Source: Siphonodentalium dalli (Eukaryota > Mollusca > Scaphopoda > Gadilida > Siphonodentaliidae). Taken from it: DNA of 64,000 nucleotides. The position numbers and the translations under genes were made by a program. The stretch spans positions 50,586,443 to 50,650,442 of the forward strand of contig CP136068.1 in assembly GCA_032622095.1 (NCBI GenBank), given 5' to 3'. This document shows, piece by piece, positions 53,401 through 63,964 of the stretch. The notes beneath the pieces were generated by a model, which worked only from the letters and a program-made list of their open reading frames with translations, did no database searches and was not told where the DNA came from. Numbering within the stretch: position 1 is the first letter of the stretch; every line of letters starts with the position of its first letter.

Positions 53401-56400
53401 ATATAATCGTAAATTCCTTATTTGGCGTTTGTCGTAATTATGACATATTGGGAGAGAATACTCAAAATAAAAGTTGATCGCTACAAACACATTTTGTATA
53501 TAACACGTTTATCTACCATTGGTGTGACAGAATACACCACACAAATTATATTTCTTAAATGCCAAAATCGTTGGATTTGTGTCCGACGATTAGATTTCAT
53601 GAGAAAATTCTCCCGACCTGCAAATGTATCTGTGTCACACGATTAGCTCGCTTTGCTAAATTCTCCCAACCTCAAGTTTACCCGAATATGCCTAACTGAA
53701 ATTGGAATTCAATGGACACAATTTCTTAGACTCTTACACCTGTGTTTTTTTTATAGAATTGTATAACAAATACATCTTAGCTATTAGTTGTGATATGTTA
53801 TACCATAATACCTATACATGGTGCTAGGCAATCAAATAATGTTAAAACCTAGGAACTAATTTTTATAGAACCGTGTGCAAGAATATACGTTGGAACGTTG
53901 TTTTGATTTTTCACATTGCCCCTTATAAACAACGCACTGAAAATGGAAAATCGTCGTCGGACTACGGCAGGTTCCGAGTGTTTGTTTATGTACAAATTTC
54001 TGTAACGCTTTTGGCTATTGTTATAACACAGCGTACTATTTTGACAATAACATACTATTTACGCGTTCTTTATGATTGGCATAAGAACAATGTATGTCTA
54101 TATTTTAATATTCTTTCTGTTTATGCCGAAATTAACGGATGTGACTATTTTAACAACAATACCAACCGCGAAGGTCGCCCGTATCTTTAAAATACAAGAT
54201 TAAATCAGTCCATGTAAAACGATGAATATTTTCATTTTGCCTTGCTAATATGTCGTGCATGCGTTAACACATTGCCAACTGCCTTCGATTGGACACTTAC
54301 GACAGAGGATACGTTTTCATACAGTTGCAGTCTTAGACCAGGAACCAGTCTATTCAACAAGAAACAGTGACAGCCATCTAGATTCGCATAAACAGACGAC
54401 AGCTGGGCAGCAATATTCATTCACTAAGCAATTATCAAGCTCTATGCAGCGCCCTCTCCGTTATCACTGCGATAGATCACTGCCACAAGGATGGTACTTT
54501 GTGGACCGATACATATATTTTTTACGTATCGTCGGAACTATATTTATTCACCTATTATCTTATTTTGACCACCACAGTTTAAAATAATGGTAATTATTTC
54601 GGTATTGGTAAGAACAATATTAATTGAGCCAGACATAGAACATTTTAATCCTAAAACATAAGAACTAAGATCATGTCAGAAATCCTTACCAAATGTCCTT
54701 GTGGCAGTGGTATCTCATCGGAGCGATGGGAGATAACTCTGCCTGGAGTTTTAGCAATTATACCAACTTTCAGACGAAAATCTGTTATTAAAATGTATTT
54801 TTTCCACAATGAAGTGGAAACTTAACAGCTGTTGCTGCATTTCGAACTTCAGACTGGTCCTTGTCCCAATAGAGCCAGCTTCGTAATAACTTGTCCAATG
54901 TTGGATATCTTGCCGCGGCAATGCCTGTCCAATCGACGACCCCAGATAACTGCCCAGTGAGCCTCGCCCAGATAAACCACATATGACTGCAGGATTTCAT
55001 CCCTGGTGTTTGTGTCATAGGGTCCAGACTCCAGCAGGCTCAGCAGCATACATAATACAAAATGACGACACGAATACCGAAACATATCGGATTCGAAAAC
55101 ACATCACTGTTTCAAGTGTTATACTATAACTATACGAAACCACCATTTATCATGTGAAAACACCTCACTTTGCCAATGGTTTATAATGTACCACTCACTA
55201 CGCTAAACTACCATTTATCATGTGAGAACACACCACTGACGATATTAATATTCCTCACGGTGCCAACTGTTTACAATGTGCCACAAACTATGTTAAAACA
55301 TCTCACTGTGCCAAATGTTTATATTGTGCCCCTCACTATATTAACCATCATTCATCATGCGAAAACAACTCACTGTTCTAATGTTTTATAATGTGCCAAT
55401 AACTATGCTAAAACACATCACTGTACCAACGATTTGTACTGTACCAATAACTATATTAAAACATCTCACTGTGTCAAGGGTTTATAATGTGCCTCAAACT
55501 ATACTAAAACACTCCACTGTGTTAAGGGTTTATACTGTACCAATCACTGTACTAAACCACCTTTTATCAGGGGAAACACCTCAATGTGCCAATGTTTTAT
55601 AATGTGTAACTAATTATACTAAAACATTATATATACCACTAACTATACTAAACACCTCACTGTGTCAAGGGTGTAAAGTGTGCCTCCAACTATCATAAAA
55701 CACCTCACTGTGCCAATGTTATATAATGTACCACTAATTATACTAAAACACCTCACTGTGTCAACGGTTTATAATGTGCCTCAAACTATTCTAAAACTAC
55801 TCATTGTGCCAATGTTTTATAATGTGCCTCAAACTATACTAAACACCCAACTGGGTCAATGGTTTACACTGTACCACTCACTATACTAAACCATCGTTTA
55901 TCATGTGATAACATCTCACTGTGCCAATGGTTTATACTGTACCACTAACTATACTAGAACACCTCACTGTGTCAACGGTTTATAATGTGCCTCAAACTAT
56001 TCTAAAACTACTTATTGTGCCAATGTTTTATAATGTGCCTCAAACTATACTAAACACCCAACTGGGTCAATGGTTTACACTGTACCACTCACTATACTAA
56101 ACCATCGTTTATCATGTGATAATATCTCACTGTGCCAATGGTTTATACTGTGCCATGCACTAACTATACCAAAAACAGCTCACTCTGGCAGGGGTTTATA
56201 CTGTACTATCAACTATACTCAAACACCTCACTGTGCCAATGGCTTATACTGTGCCACTAACTGTACTAAACACCTCACTGTGGCAATGGTGTATACTGTG
56301 CCACCATTGTACTGAACACCTTATTGTGGCACGGGTTTCTACTGCACCACTCACTATACTAAAATACTTCATATCGCTAAGGATTTATATTATGCCCCTA

Positions 56401-59400
56401 AATATTCTAAACACCTCACTGTGACCATGGTTTATACTGTGCAACTAAATATACCAAAAACAGTTCACCGTGGCAGGGGCTTATACTGTACACTAACTAT
56501 ACTTAGCACCTCAATGTGTCAATGGTTTATAATGTGCCTAACTATACTAAAACACCTTTTATCGCGTGTCAACGGTTTATACTGAACCACTAATTATACT
56601 AAAACACCTCACTTTGCTAATCCATTTATTATGTGGATTTCCAGCATTCAACTAATCGGTGCGTTTCCTATATTATAGTTCACATACATTTTGTATTGTC
56701 CATATTCTTATTGTTGCCGTGTCTGTTTCAAGGAAGAAGATTCGAAACGCCGGAAGAGGGAGAAAGCACAGGAGAGGAAAGATCGGTCGCACTGGGAGGA
56801 TTACAGGAGACGCAACGAGGTGAATCATAATGCTGAGTTATACCATTATACTACTCGAAACATGCAATATACTGAACTGCAGGGTATCTTATCGACATGT
56901 CTCTGTCTCCATGGCAACCAATATTTCGTAAATAGACACCTTTCGCATAACGAACGCCGACAGATAATTATTACGAAAAGCTATTTGTTGTCGTATTTTT
57001 TCGAGCGGTCCAAAAACCTTTTCGCAGAATTGACGACGTTAGTTTGTGAGACAATCTTACTTGCCACTCGTAATAATTATGTTGTTATCATGTCATGGCT
57101 TAGCGCTTTGTGTTTGGCAAGATTCTCGCTTTTCACGACGACGAAAGATTTGATTACCACTGATAGGTAAAAATTAAGACCACACGACGATCACAATTTA
57201 AGGACATAATATCAGAATCATTTTACACATTGAGGAGCTGAGAAACGATTGCGAACTTCTTACTTCAGTGCATGTGTATATGTTCAAGGTGTAACAATAT
57301 TTGGAATATCTCTCAAATGACACATAAACATCGTAAATGGTTGCATATAGAATCACTGATACCATTATTAAAACGAGCAGCGCATAGAACATTCCCGGTG
57401 CCCTCTGCGGATATCCCACACGAATATCGATACCACCATTGTTCAGTGGAGAGTTGGCAACTTGATTGCAGATAACTGCTTCTATAATTAAAGAGATAGT
57501 GAAGGCTGTCAACAGTACTATCAACTATGCGTTAAATATCAATGACAGGTCCACAAGTATACGCCCATGTAGATCCGGTCTGTACTTGTTTCACATCAGG
57601 CGCCGAGAGTCCGTATGTAATTAACATATATATTGGCCCTATATGGTCCCCGCCTATATGTAATGCATGGACTTATATTGAGGTTGATTATTCGATGAAC
57701 TGCTATGACCCGTCGGTAGATGTGGGTCAGCTTTGGAACGCAAACTATTAATTGCACATTTGTAACCGGGGTTACAAGTAAAATATACATATAATTGTCA
57801 TGGAGCAAGCTGTTTTATAAATGTCTCCTGCAGATTATGTCAAACATGCAACAGAATCTCAAAAGTAACGGTTATAAAGTTACTTTTCGAAGTCGTTTTA
57901 AACAATTCTCCGCATTCCGAATTACTTTGTTACTTTGATTACTGAAGACTATTCCCAATAGAAAAAATATAGGTATTCTCTATAATCTCAAAAGTAACGG
58001 TTAGAAAGACAACGAGTGTGTGATTCATTTGACCGATAAATCATTCCACTGCCCTATAAGACCAGGAGAGCAACTGACAAGTACGTGCCCAGATACAAGA
58101 ATCAGATTATCTCCCCTGATCGTGTATCTCAAATCCGCGCTTAGTGAGGTTAGAACCAGCTTCGCCTTCGCCGGACAGTTTATGTTGGTAACCTGCCTTT
58201 CAAAATGGGCGACCGGGTCCCGGGATTACAAGAAGTATATAGTTTCACAATGTTATTTTATAGAAGTGCTGTCTCCAATTGGTTGGATCCTGAATGAAGC
58301 TTTACTGTTTATAATATAATTGTGCGTTCTGATCCTATATGTGTAGCTTTAATCACGACACAGTAAACTGTTGTTTGTCGATTCAGATTTCACTTGAACT
58401 TATTACTCAACGGAGCTTTGCAAAAAGCTGAGTATCAACAGAGTATAAACAGAAACATGCACTATGAAGCTCAGCCAGGCGTGTCATTTCGTATGATCAA
58501 ATGAAGCGCCTCACATTTAAATTCAATATACATCGGTGTTTAAATGTGCAATCGATACGGAATTCCAATACTTCTTTTGAAATTGTTTTGTGATCGAATC
58601 ACATTACAATAAATACCAATGAAGCTACCGCCCGTCATGTTAACGGTTCCCCTTATAGTCGTTTGTAAATTTAACGCTTTCGATTTCAAGCTTCGAGTAT
58701 AGCCGCTGTTGGTCGTAATTTCCAACCTATACACCCTGGTTAAGTGGTCCTGATAATTTGCTGTGATGCTGGGTGTCCTGTTGAATTATTATGATGCTGG
58801 TAGGGCAAAGCGATGCTGTTAAGAAAAGTACCGTTATTTTATTTAAAGTTGCAATTTCGCGGTGTTCGGAAGATCTGAACAAATCAATGAGAAGCGACTA
58901 TGTACAGTAATGGTATGGATTTAGTCGGATATATGGCTTGTTGCCATTCATCGGAAAGCTCACACTGAAGCGGTGGTTTAGATATTACATTAGTGACAGG
59001 TTCCTAGCCCTGTTATATGGCACATTCAGTATCTAACATTTTGTTCAGTGGAACAAAACCAGTAGCAATGCTATGTTGTACAGTAATGCTCTAAGTAATC
59101 GACTTCTTAACCACAGCAGAATTATGGGTAACTTTTCAGGATTTAGTCGGAAATATGGCTTGTTGCCATTCATCGGAAAGCTCTCGACTAAATCCTGAAA
59201 AGTTACCCATAATTCTGCTGTGTTTAAGGAGTCGATTAATTAGAGCATTACTGTATGTGAAACATTCAACACATGTACACTGTGAACTATTTTAATAATG
59301 GCTTTTTTGGTTGCTGCAAACCGGTCATAATTTAGATGACTATCCCTGTCGTTTTGCAAATACCAGCGTCACCATTATTAAAATATTTTAAAATATATAT

Positions 59401-62400
59401 GTTCATGAATGTTTTATACAAACACTGGCTTTTGCTCAAATCGCCCGGATTAGCCAAACACCCCATAATGACATCTTAAAAAATAACGGTACTTTTCTTA
59501 TTATCCCACCAGCACCTCCTGCATCATAGCAACTTAGAAGGAGCACTTAACTAGAGTTGATATATACCGGCTGGGCTACATGTATGTAACGTTTGTATGT
59601 CGTGGTTTTAAGGACACTATTATCCAAAATCTGCTGATCGTCACCTATAATAATATAACGAATACCTTTATAAAACTTTGATCAACATCCCATAACATGG
59701 CGTGTGCTTATGTGGTGTATATGTTGCTAACAATAGTGTGGGTTCCGGTTGTTCTGTCCATATATTGCCTATTGCACTATTTACTATTGATGTGTGTGTG
59801 TGTGTATGTGATTAACTGAGACTGACCGAGTAGTTAAAAAAGAAGTGGACGGATCTCTTATGGGAAAATCCGCAACGTCCATCGACATATTCCGCAGCGT
59901 CCATCGACATATTCCGAAACGTCCAAGTGTCTCACAATCAGGTACCGAAACGTCCGAGCCGATACGTCCGGCGGATGAAACGCCATACACTCATTGCCTT
60001 CGACACATATATCCCACTTTCAAAGGTGGATTATGGTAACTTTCAACTGATATCGATTGTTTATTTCAGCGCGGATGGGCTAAAATCGAAAACGTAGTTA
60101 GAGATAAGCTGGAACTATATGACACATACGTCGAATCAATGGAGGAGAAGCTGGAGATACAAAGGGAACAAATGAAGACGGGCAAAGAGCAGGGAGATCG
60201 CCGAATGAAGAAGAGAGAAGAAAAGGTTATATTTATTCCCGTGTACAGCCAAGGGAGTCTCATTCACGCCCATCGGGTGTATACTGGTGGGGAAATTTTA
60301 GATCGCCGTGTGTCGCCGCCGAATGCGCCGTGTGTCTGTGGAGCTTTTATAAATAAATAATTGGTTTTTCCTTTTTCCGTTGTGACAATTCGCAGTAGGT
60401 TCCTGTTTGCGGAAGTCTATTTGCGGATGTCCCCGAATTCGCTGAGGTCGCCTAAAATGGTCGAAATATGTTGATTTTAATGATGGAACGGGTGCGTATA
60501 TGTCAATTGATACGTATTTTAAACAAATAACGACACGATCATCATAATAGTGGTTTGTTCTATCAATCATATCATGATCATGATCATCATAATACGGAAC
60601 AAGTCTTGCGACTTTTCGTCCCAATAACATTATTTGCAATGCTTGTTTACAAATATATGTATCGTCATTCGATATTTACTTGTTAATTTACTTTAGTAAA
60701 AAGGGAAATAGTATTCAACCAACTGATAGATAGCCTGTTGTGACAATTCGTAGTATGTCCCTGTTTGTGGAGGTATATTTGCGGAGTTCCCCGAATTCGC
60801 GGAGATCCCCTAAAATGGGGTCGAACTATGTTGATTTTAATGAGGAACGGGTGCGTATATGTCAATTGATACGTATTTTAAACAAATAACGACATGATCA
60901 CGATAATAGTGGTTTGTTCTATCAATCATATCAAATTCGCTGGATTGATAGTTGCAGTGTGCAACTACTATGACCGCATTAATTGCTTTCAATGTTTAGA
61001 TATCAACAATGGCTGGACCACTGTTGAAGATTTTATGGCGAGAACACAATGACTCCGATTTTTTATCCGCATTTAGATACTTCTGGTGTGGTGAATTAGA
61101 AACCTGCAGTAATAAGCCGTAGTTTTTTGTAATAATTTGAAGGATTAGTTGTTTTAACGGAATCTAAGGCGGTCCATTCCATGTAACCAATATATTTAAC
61201 ATTTTTTTTTATAATTTATATTTATGCGTAATAATATAATCTTGAGGGCGTTACCATTTCTGATTATGGTTTTCTTGTAGTGTATAGTCAAGAGGTTTAT
61301 CGACATCGAGTATCATGGTGTATATAGCCAGGAGCCTCATAGTGTATACAACCAGGAGTCTCATAGTGTATATTCAGGGTTTATCGACATGGAGTCTCAT
61401 AGTGTATATAGCCATGAGTCCCATAGTGTATATTCAGGGTTTATCGACAGTGGAGTCTCATAGTGTATATAGCCATGAGTCCCATAGTGTATATTCAGGG
61501 TTTATCGACAGTGGAGTCTCATAGTGTATATTCAGGGATTATCGACATCGAGTCTCATAGTGTATATAACCAGGAGTCTCATAGTGTATATTCAGGGTTT
61601 ATCGACAGTGGAGTCTCATAGTGTATATTCAGGGATTATCGACATCGAGTCTCATGGTGTATATAGCCAGGGGTATCATATTGTATATTCAGGGTTTATC
61701 GACAGGGGAGTCTCCTAGTGTATATAACCAGGAGTCTCATAGTGTATATAGCCAGGAGTCCCATAGTGTATATTCAGGGTTTATCGACAGTGGAGTCTCA
61801 TAGTGTATATTCAGGGATTATCGACATCGAGTCTCATAGTGTATATAGCCAGGAGTCTCATAGTGTATATTCAGGGTTTATCGACAGGGGAGTCTCATAG
61901 TGTATATAACCAGGAGTCTCATAGTGTATATAACCAGGAGTCTCATAGTGTATTTCAGGATTTATCGACATGGAGTCTCCTAGTGTATATAACCAGGAGT
62001 CTCATAGTGTATATAACCAGGAGTCTCATAGTGTATATAACCAGGAGTCTCATAGTGTATTTCAGGGTTTATCGACAGGGGAGTCTCATAGTGCATATTC
62101 AGGGTTTATCGACAGGGGAGTCTCATAGTGTATATAACCAGGAGTCTCATAGTGTATACAACCAGGAGTCTCATAGTGTATATTCAGAGTTTATCGACAT
62201 GGAGTCCCATAGTGTATATAGCCTTGAGTCCCATAGTGTATATTCAGGGATTATCGACAGGGGAGTCTCATAGTGTATATTCAGGGATTATCGACATCGA
62301 GTCTCATAGTGTATATAGCCATGAGTCCCATAGTGTATCTAGCCAGGACTCTCATAGTGTATATTCAGGGATTATCGACAGGGGGTCTCATAGTGTATAA

Positions 62401-63964
62401 CCATGGATTGTCGACACGGAGTCTCATAGTGTATATTCAGGGATTATCGACAGGGGGTCTCATAGTGTATAACCATAGATTGTCGACATGGAGTCTCATA
62501 GTGTATAGCCAGGGATTATCGACAGGGGGTCTCATAGTGTATAACCATAGATTATCGACATCGAGTCTCATAGTGTATAACCATGGATTGTCGACATGGG
62601 GTCTCATAGTGTATAACCATAGATTGTCGACAGGGGGTCTCATAGTGTATAACCATAGATTATCGACATCGAGTCTCATAGTGTATAACCAGGGATTATC
62701 GACAGGGGGTCTCATAGTGTATAACCAGGAGTCTCATAGTGTATATTCAGGGATTATCTACAGGGAGTCTCATTGCGTATAACCAGGGATTATCGACATC
62801 GAGTCTCATAGTGTATAACCATAGATTATCGACATCGAGTCTCATAGTGTATAACCAGGGATTATCGACAGGGGGTCTCATAGTGTATAACCAGGAGTCT
62901 CATAGTGTATATTCAGGGATTATCTACAGGGAGTCTCATAGTGTATAACCATAGATTATCGACATCGAGTCTCATAGTGTATAACCATGGATTGTCGACA
63001 TGGGGTCTCATAGTGTATAACCATAGATTGTCGACAGGGGGTCTCATAGTGTATAACCATAGATTATCGACATCGAGTCTCATAGTGTATAACCAGGGAT
63101 TATCGACAGGGGGTCTCATAGTGTATAACCAGGAGTCTCATAGTGTATATTCAGGGATTATCTACAGGGAGTCTCATTGCGTATAACCAGGGATTATCGA
63201 CAGGGGGTCTCATAGTGTATAACCATGGATTGTCGACATGGAGTCTCATAGTGTATAACCAGGAGTCTCATAGTGTATAGCCAGGGATTATCGACAGGGA
63301 GTCTCATAGTGTATAGCCAGGAGTTTCTCATAGTGTATATTCAGGGATTATCGACAGGGGGTCTCATAGTATAGCCAGGGATTGTCGACATGGAGTCTCA
63401 TAGTGTATAGCCAGGAGTTTCTCAGAGTGTATATTCAGGGATTATCGACAGGGAGTCTCATTGCGTATAACCAGGGATTATCTACAAGGAGTCTCATATT
63501 GATACCCAAATAGCTGTCTAAAATCTCTGAATATTCCAGGTTCCAACGTTTGAAATATGAAGATACTGTAGGAATTTGTTGATACACCTTCGATAAATAT
63601 AATTACCGTCAACATGTAATACTATACGTATAAATACTGCTTAAATAATTTGAATTTCCGACCTGCCTATATATATAGGACTATTCCACATATATTGCGG
63701 TGCTAAGCAGTTCAGAATATACGCACTCCTCAATTAACTGATTCGAACACCTCCCTTTATAGCCTTTATAACACCATGGTGGTATAGTACGTATTTGTTT
63801 TTGGGCTTTGTAATTGCATGTGCATAATGTGTTATTTCTATTTCCAGAGAATAACGAAACAAGTTACAAACTCTCAATATGCCAAGAGATGGGCGTGGTA
63901 CTATGCAAATTTCCGACCTCCGCTCACAAAGCCGCCTGTATACAACAGCAAAGCAAAGTATTGG
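46494..63964 (+). CDS. Lys/Glu-rich coiled-coil protein, four exons visible, 3' end beyond window
   Basis: Model: 46494-47402, 56733-56819, 60070-60225 and 63848-63964, with 423 codons in view. All introns are phase 0 with GT/AG ends, so any of the inner exons can be skipped without a frameshift. The N-terminal 303 residues are extremely rich in Lys, Glu, Arg and Ser, and the inner exons predict charged alpha-helix. The fourth exon is less charged, rich in Trp and Tyr, and has a proline-rich segment (NFRPPLTKPPVYNSKAKYW). No enzyme motif, signal peptide or membrane span is seen. I do not recognise the family. Basic low-complexity composition suggests a nuclear, cytoskeletal or ciliary scaffold, but that is a guess. 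The last exon seen ends at TGG|GTGAGT, so the gene continues to the right. Confidence 0.85.
47403..48082. other. Start of intron 1 of the coiled-coil gene
   Basis: AT-rich, with a (GTT)n microsatellite at 47777-47803. The frame starting at 47907 overlaps the candidate terminal exon below. Confidence 0.5.
47777..47803. repeat. (GTT)n microsatellite
   Basis: Nine GTT triplets in intron 1 of the coiled-coil gene. Confidence 0.95.
48083..48188 (+). other. Possible terminal exon or gene fragment ending HPWIHATTPADKLKVLEKL
   Basis: A strong acceptor-like tract (GTTCTTGGTCTGTTCTCAG) precedes 48083. One frame (phase 2 entry) reads to RLPLKHPWIHATTPADKLKV and stops at 48186-48188, with AATAAA at 48296-48301. 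RLPLK and HPWI resemble the end of Aurora-type kinase domains (compressed, if so). Read in phase 0 after exon 1 of the coiled-coil gene it gives 18 codons and a stop, so it could also be an alternative last exon. Neither is established. Confidence 0.25.
48406..48697. mobile_element. 292-bp palindromic element with hairpin-forming ends
   Basis: Ends are CCCTGTGCCAATGCATTCTC at the left and the complement at the right. Each end is itself a hairpin: GCCAATGCATTCTCTTATAT ... GCGAG, a 15-base centre with GTCGACC, then the mirrored CTCGC ... GCATTGGC (48411-48480 and 48625-48693). The middle (48490-48620) is T-rich with a TTTTTACATTCTTT repeat. No coding capacity. A lone end of the same family is at 18813-18850. 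Confidence 0.85.
49053..49217. repeat. 61-bp tandem repeat, 2.7 copies
   Basis: Unit starting CGTGTCACCACCATGATACC, then TTATAGTTCACATGCACAAT and AACGGTCGGTTGACCAGTTAA; starts at 49053, 49114 and 49175. Copies are identical over the compared length, so the duplication is recent. Confidence 0.97.
49218..51223. other. Intron 1 of the coiled-coil gene, nothing recognised
   Basis: AT-rich sequence with short unsupported frames. Confidence 0.45.
51224..51345. repeat. Direct repeat, copy 1
   Basis: Core GAACTATTCATGCCGCGCAT, TGGTACACGAAAATT and GATATCGAATATTATTTTGT; matches 52340-52447 with small indels. Confidence 0.85.
51346..52339. other. Segment between two direct repeats, with a cluster of CCAAT-like motifs
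   Basis: About 1 kb bounded by direct repeats. At 51784-51870 there are CCAAT motifs in both orientations (AACCAATGGG, CGCGATTGGA, ACCCAATCG) in a G+C-richer patch, followed by ATGTCGGAAACCAAAACAAA (51909), which stops after nine codons. It could be a promoter or part of an inserted element; no gene is supported. Confidence 0.35.
52340..52447. repeat. Direct repeat, copy 2
   Basis: Second copy of the repeat at 51224-51345 (GAACTATTCCTGCCGCGCAT...TATCGAATATTATTTGGTTT). Confidence 0.85.
52448..54787. other. Intron 1 of the coiled-coil gene, nothing recognised
   Basis: AT-rich sequence. Frames at 52918-53244, 53422-53646, 53873-54190 and 54255-54587 show no domain and no consistent splice partners. 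Confidence 0.4.
54788..55085 (-). other. Possible coding remnant on the minus strand
   Basis: Two overlapping minus frames have balanced amino-acid composition. One reads MLLSLLESGPYDTNTRDEIL then QSYVVYLGEAHWAV; the other reads GQLSGVVDWTGIAAARYPTL then DKLLRSWLYWDKDQSEVRNA. G+C content is above the surroundings. This may be one coding sequence with a frameshift, or an exon with shadow. Family not recognised. Confidence 0.25.
55130..56630. repeat. 48-bp degenerate minisatellite, about 31 copies
   Basis: Unit CACTGTGCCAATGGTTTATA followed by CTGTACCACTAACTATACTA and AAACACCT, with frequent small deletions. Two segments (about 55720-55905 and 55940-56125) are near-identical 220-bp repeats of each other, showing a higher-order duplication. 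It ends about 100 bp before exon 2 of the coiled-coil gene. Confidence 0.93.
56733..56819 (+). CDS. Coiled-coil gene exon 2 (29 residues)
   Basis: Acceptor GTCTGTTTCAAG and donor AACGAG|GTGAAT; phase 0 in and out. It encodes EEDSKRRKREKAQERKDRSH and ends WEDYRRRNE. Charge pattern and phase match exon 1. Longer frames across it in other phases (56633-56830 and 56691-57170) are shadows. Confidence 0.82.
56972..57085. repeat. Dispersed repeat shared with 34148-34262
   Basis: Shares GAAAAGCTATTT, TATTTTTTCG, CGGTCCAAAAACCTTTTC and GTTTGTGAGACAATC in the same order as at 34.15 kb. Confidence 0.7.
57250..57524 (-). other. Possible small membrane-protein exon on the minus strand
   Basis: A minus frame has two hydrophobic segments (IVLLTAFTISLIIEAVI near its start and FYALLVLIMVSVILYATIYD later) separated by a polar loop (NSPLNNGGIDIRVGYPQRAP). 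Composition and codon spread look coding-like. It would be a nested gene in intron 2 of the coiled-coil gene. No splice partner or family was identified. Confidence 0.3.
57840..58015. repeat. Short duplicated motif
   Basis: AATCTCAAAAGTAACGGTTA occurs at about 57856 and 57985, with a TAAAGTTACTTT palindrome after the first copy. Confidence 0.7.
58083..58165 (-). mobile_element. SINE fragment, same family as 40.2 kb
   Basis: On the minus strand it reads GCTGGTTCTAACCTCACTAA (B-box region), GCGCGGATTTGAGATACACG and CTGATTCTTGTATCTGGGCA, the same order as in the SINE at 40184-40400. AGATACAAGAATCAG also occurs at 27025-27045. Confidence 0.6.
58734..59556. mobile_element. 823-bp TIR (fold-back) element
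   Basis: Left end CCCTGGTTAAGTGGTCCTGA continues through a TTTGCTGTGATGCTGG stretch to TTAAGAAAAGTACCGTTATT. The right end on the minus strand reads CTCTAGTTAAGTGCTCCTTC and then ATGATGCAGGAGGTGCTGGT and AAGAAAAGTACCGTTATTTT. Inverted similarity extends about 130 bp. It encloses the strong hairpin at 59079-59255. No transposase frame. Relatives are at 11764-12263 and 40075-40147. Confidence 0.7.
59079..59255. repeat. Near-perfect 71-bp-arm hairpin
   Basis: Arms 59079-59149 and 59185-59255 are reverse complements with three mismatches; the loop is 35 bases. The loop and adjacent arm sequence (GGATTTAGTCGGAAATATGG, CTTGTTGCCATTCATCGGAA) is a second copy of sequence at 58917-58962, so the hairpin arose by inverted duplication inside the element. 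Confidence 0.95.
59817..60039 (+). other. Possible extra or alternative terminal exon of the coiled-coil gene
   Basis: A plus frame in coding-like composition (TDRVVKKEVDGSLMGKSATS, then HIPKRPSVSQSGTETSEPIR) runs from about 59820 to TAA at 60037-60039, only 31 bp before exon 3. Its only good donors (TCAG|GTACCG and CAAAG|GTGGAT) are phase 1, which does not fit exon 3. It could be an alternative 3' end, a nested gene, or chance. Part of the richness comes from a CGTCCATCGACATATTCCG tandem repeat. Confidence 0.3.
60070..60225 (+). CDS. Coiled-coil gene exon 3 (52 residues)
   Basis: Acceptor TTGTTTATTTCAG and donor GAAAAG|GTTATA; phase 0 both sides. It encodes RGWAKIENVVRDKLELYDTY, then VESMEEKLEIQREQMKTGKE and a basic end, MKKREEK. 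The heptad-like spacing of hydrophobic residues predicts a coiled coil. The other two frames at the acceptor stop quickly, so the phase is firm. Confidence 0.87.
60375..60576. repeat. About 195-bp direct duplication, copy 1
   Basis: Starts TTGTGACAATTCGCAGTAGG and ends near TTCTATCAATCATATCA. Copy 2 is at 60737-60931 with several small changes. Confidence 0.92.
60737..60931. repeat. About 195-bp direct duplication, copy 2
   Basis: Starts TTGTGACAATTCGTAGTATG; shares GTGCGTATATGTCAATTGAT and ACGTATTTTAAACAAATAAC with copy 1, 360 bp upstream. Confidence 0.92.
61296..63505. repeat. Complex minisatellite in intron 3 of the coiled-coil gene
   Basis: Built from a GAGTCTCATAGTGTATA core joined to either ACCAG, TAGCCAG, TTCAGGGTTTATCGACAG or ACCATAGATTATCGACATC. 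The order gives composite units of about 24, 37 and 97 bp. Composite blocks are themselves repeated: for example 62546-62787 closely matches 62950-63185. It ends about 340 bp before exon 4. The many frames inside are repeat artefacts. Confidence 0.95.
63848..63964 (+). CDS. Coiled-coil gene exon 4 (39 residues), last seen in window
   Basis: Acceptor TTCTATTTCCAG and donor TATTGG|GTGAGT, phase 0 both sides. It encodes RITKQVTNSQYAKRWAWYYA then NFRPPLTKPPVYNSKAKYW. It is the least charged part of the protein and looks the most domain-like. The minus frame at 63734-63982 is a shadow. Confidence 0.87.

Noticed and set aside
56691-57170. 159-residue plus frame
   Set aside because: Different phase from exon 2 of the coiled-coil gene; it runs through the donor into intron and repeat sequence.
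61315-63186. Many frames of 60-169 residues with repeated SHSVYS or LIVYN
   Set aside because: All are generated by the intron 3 minisatellite.
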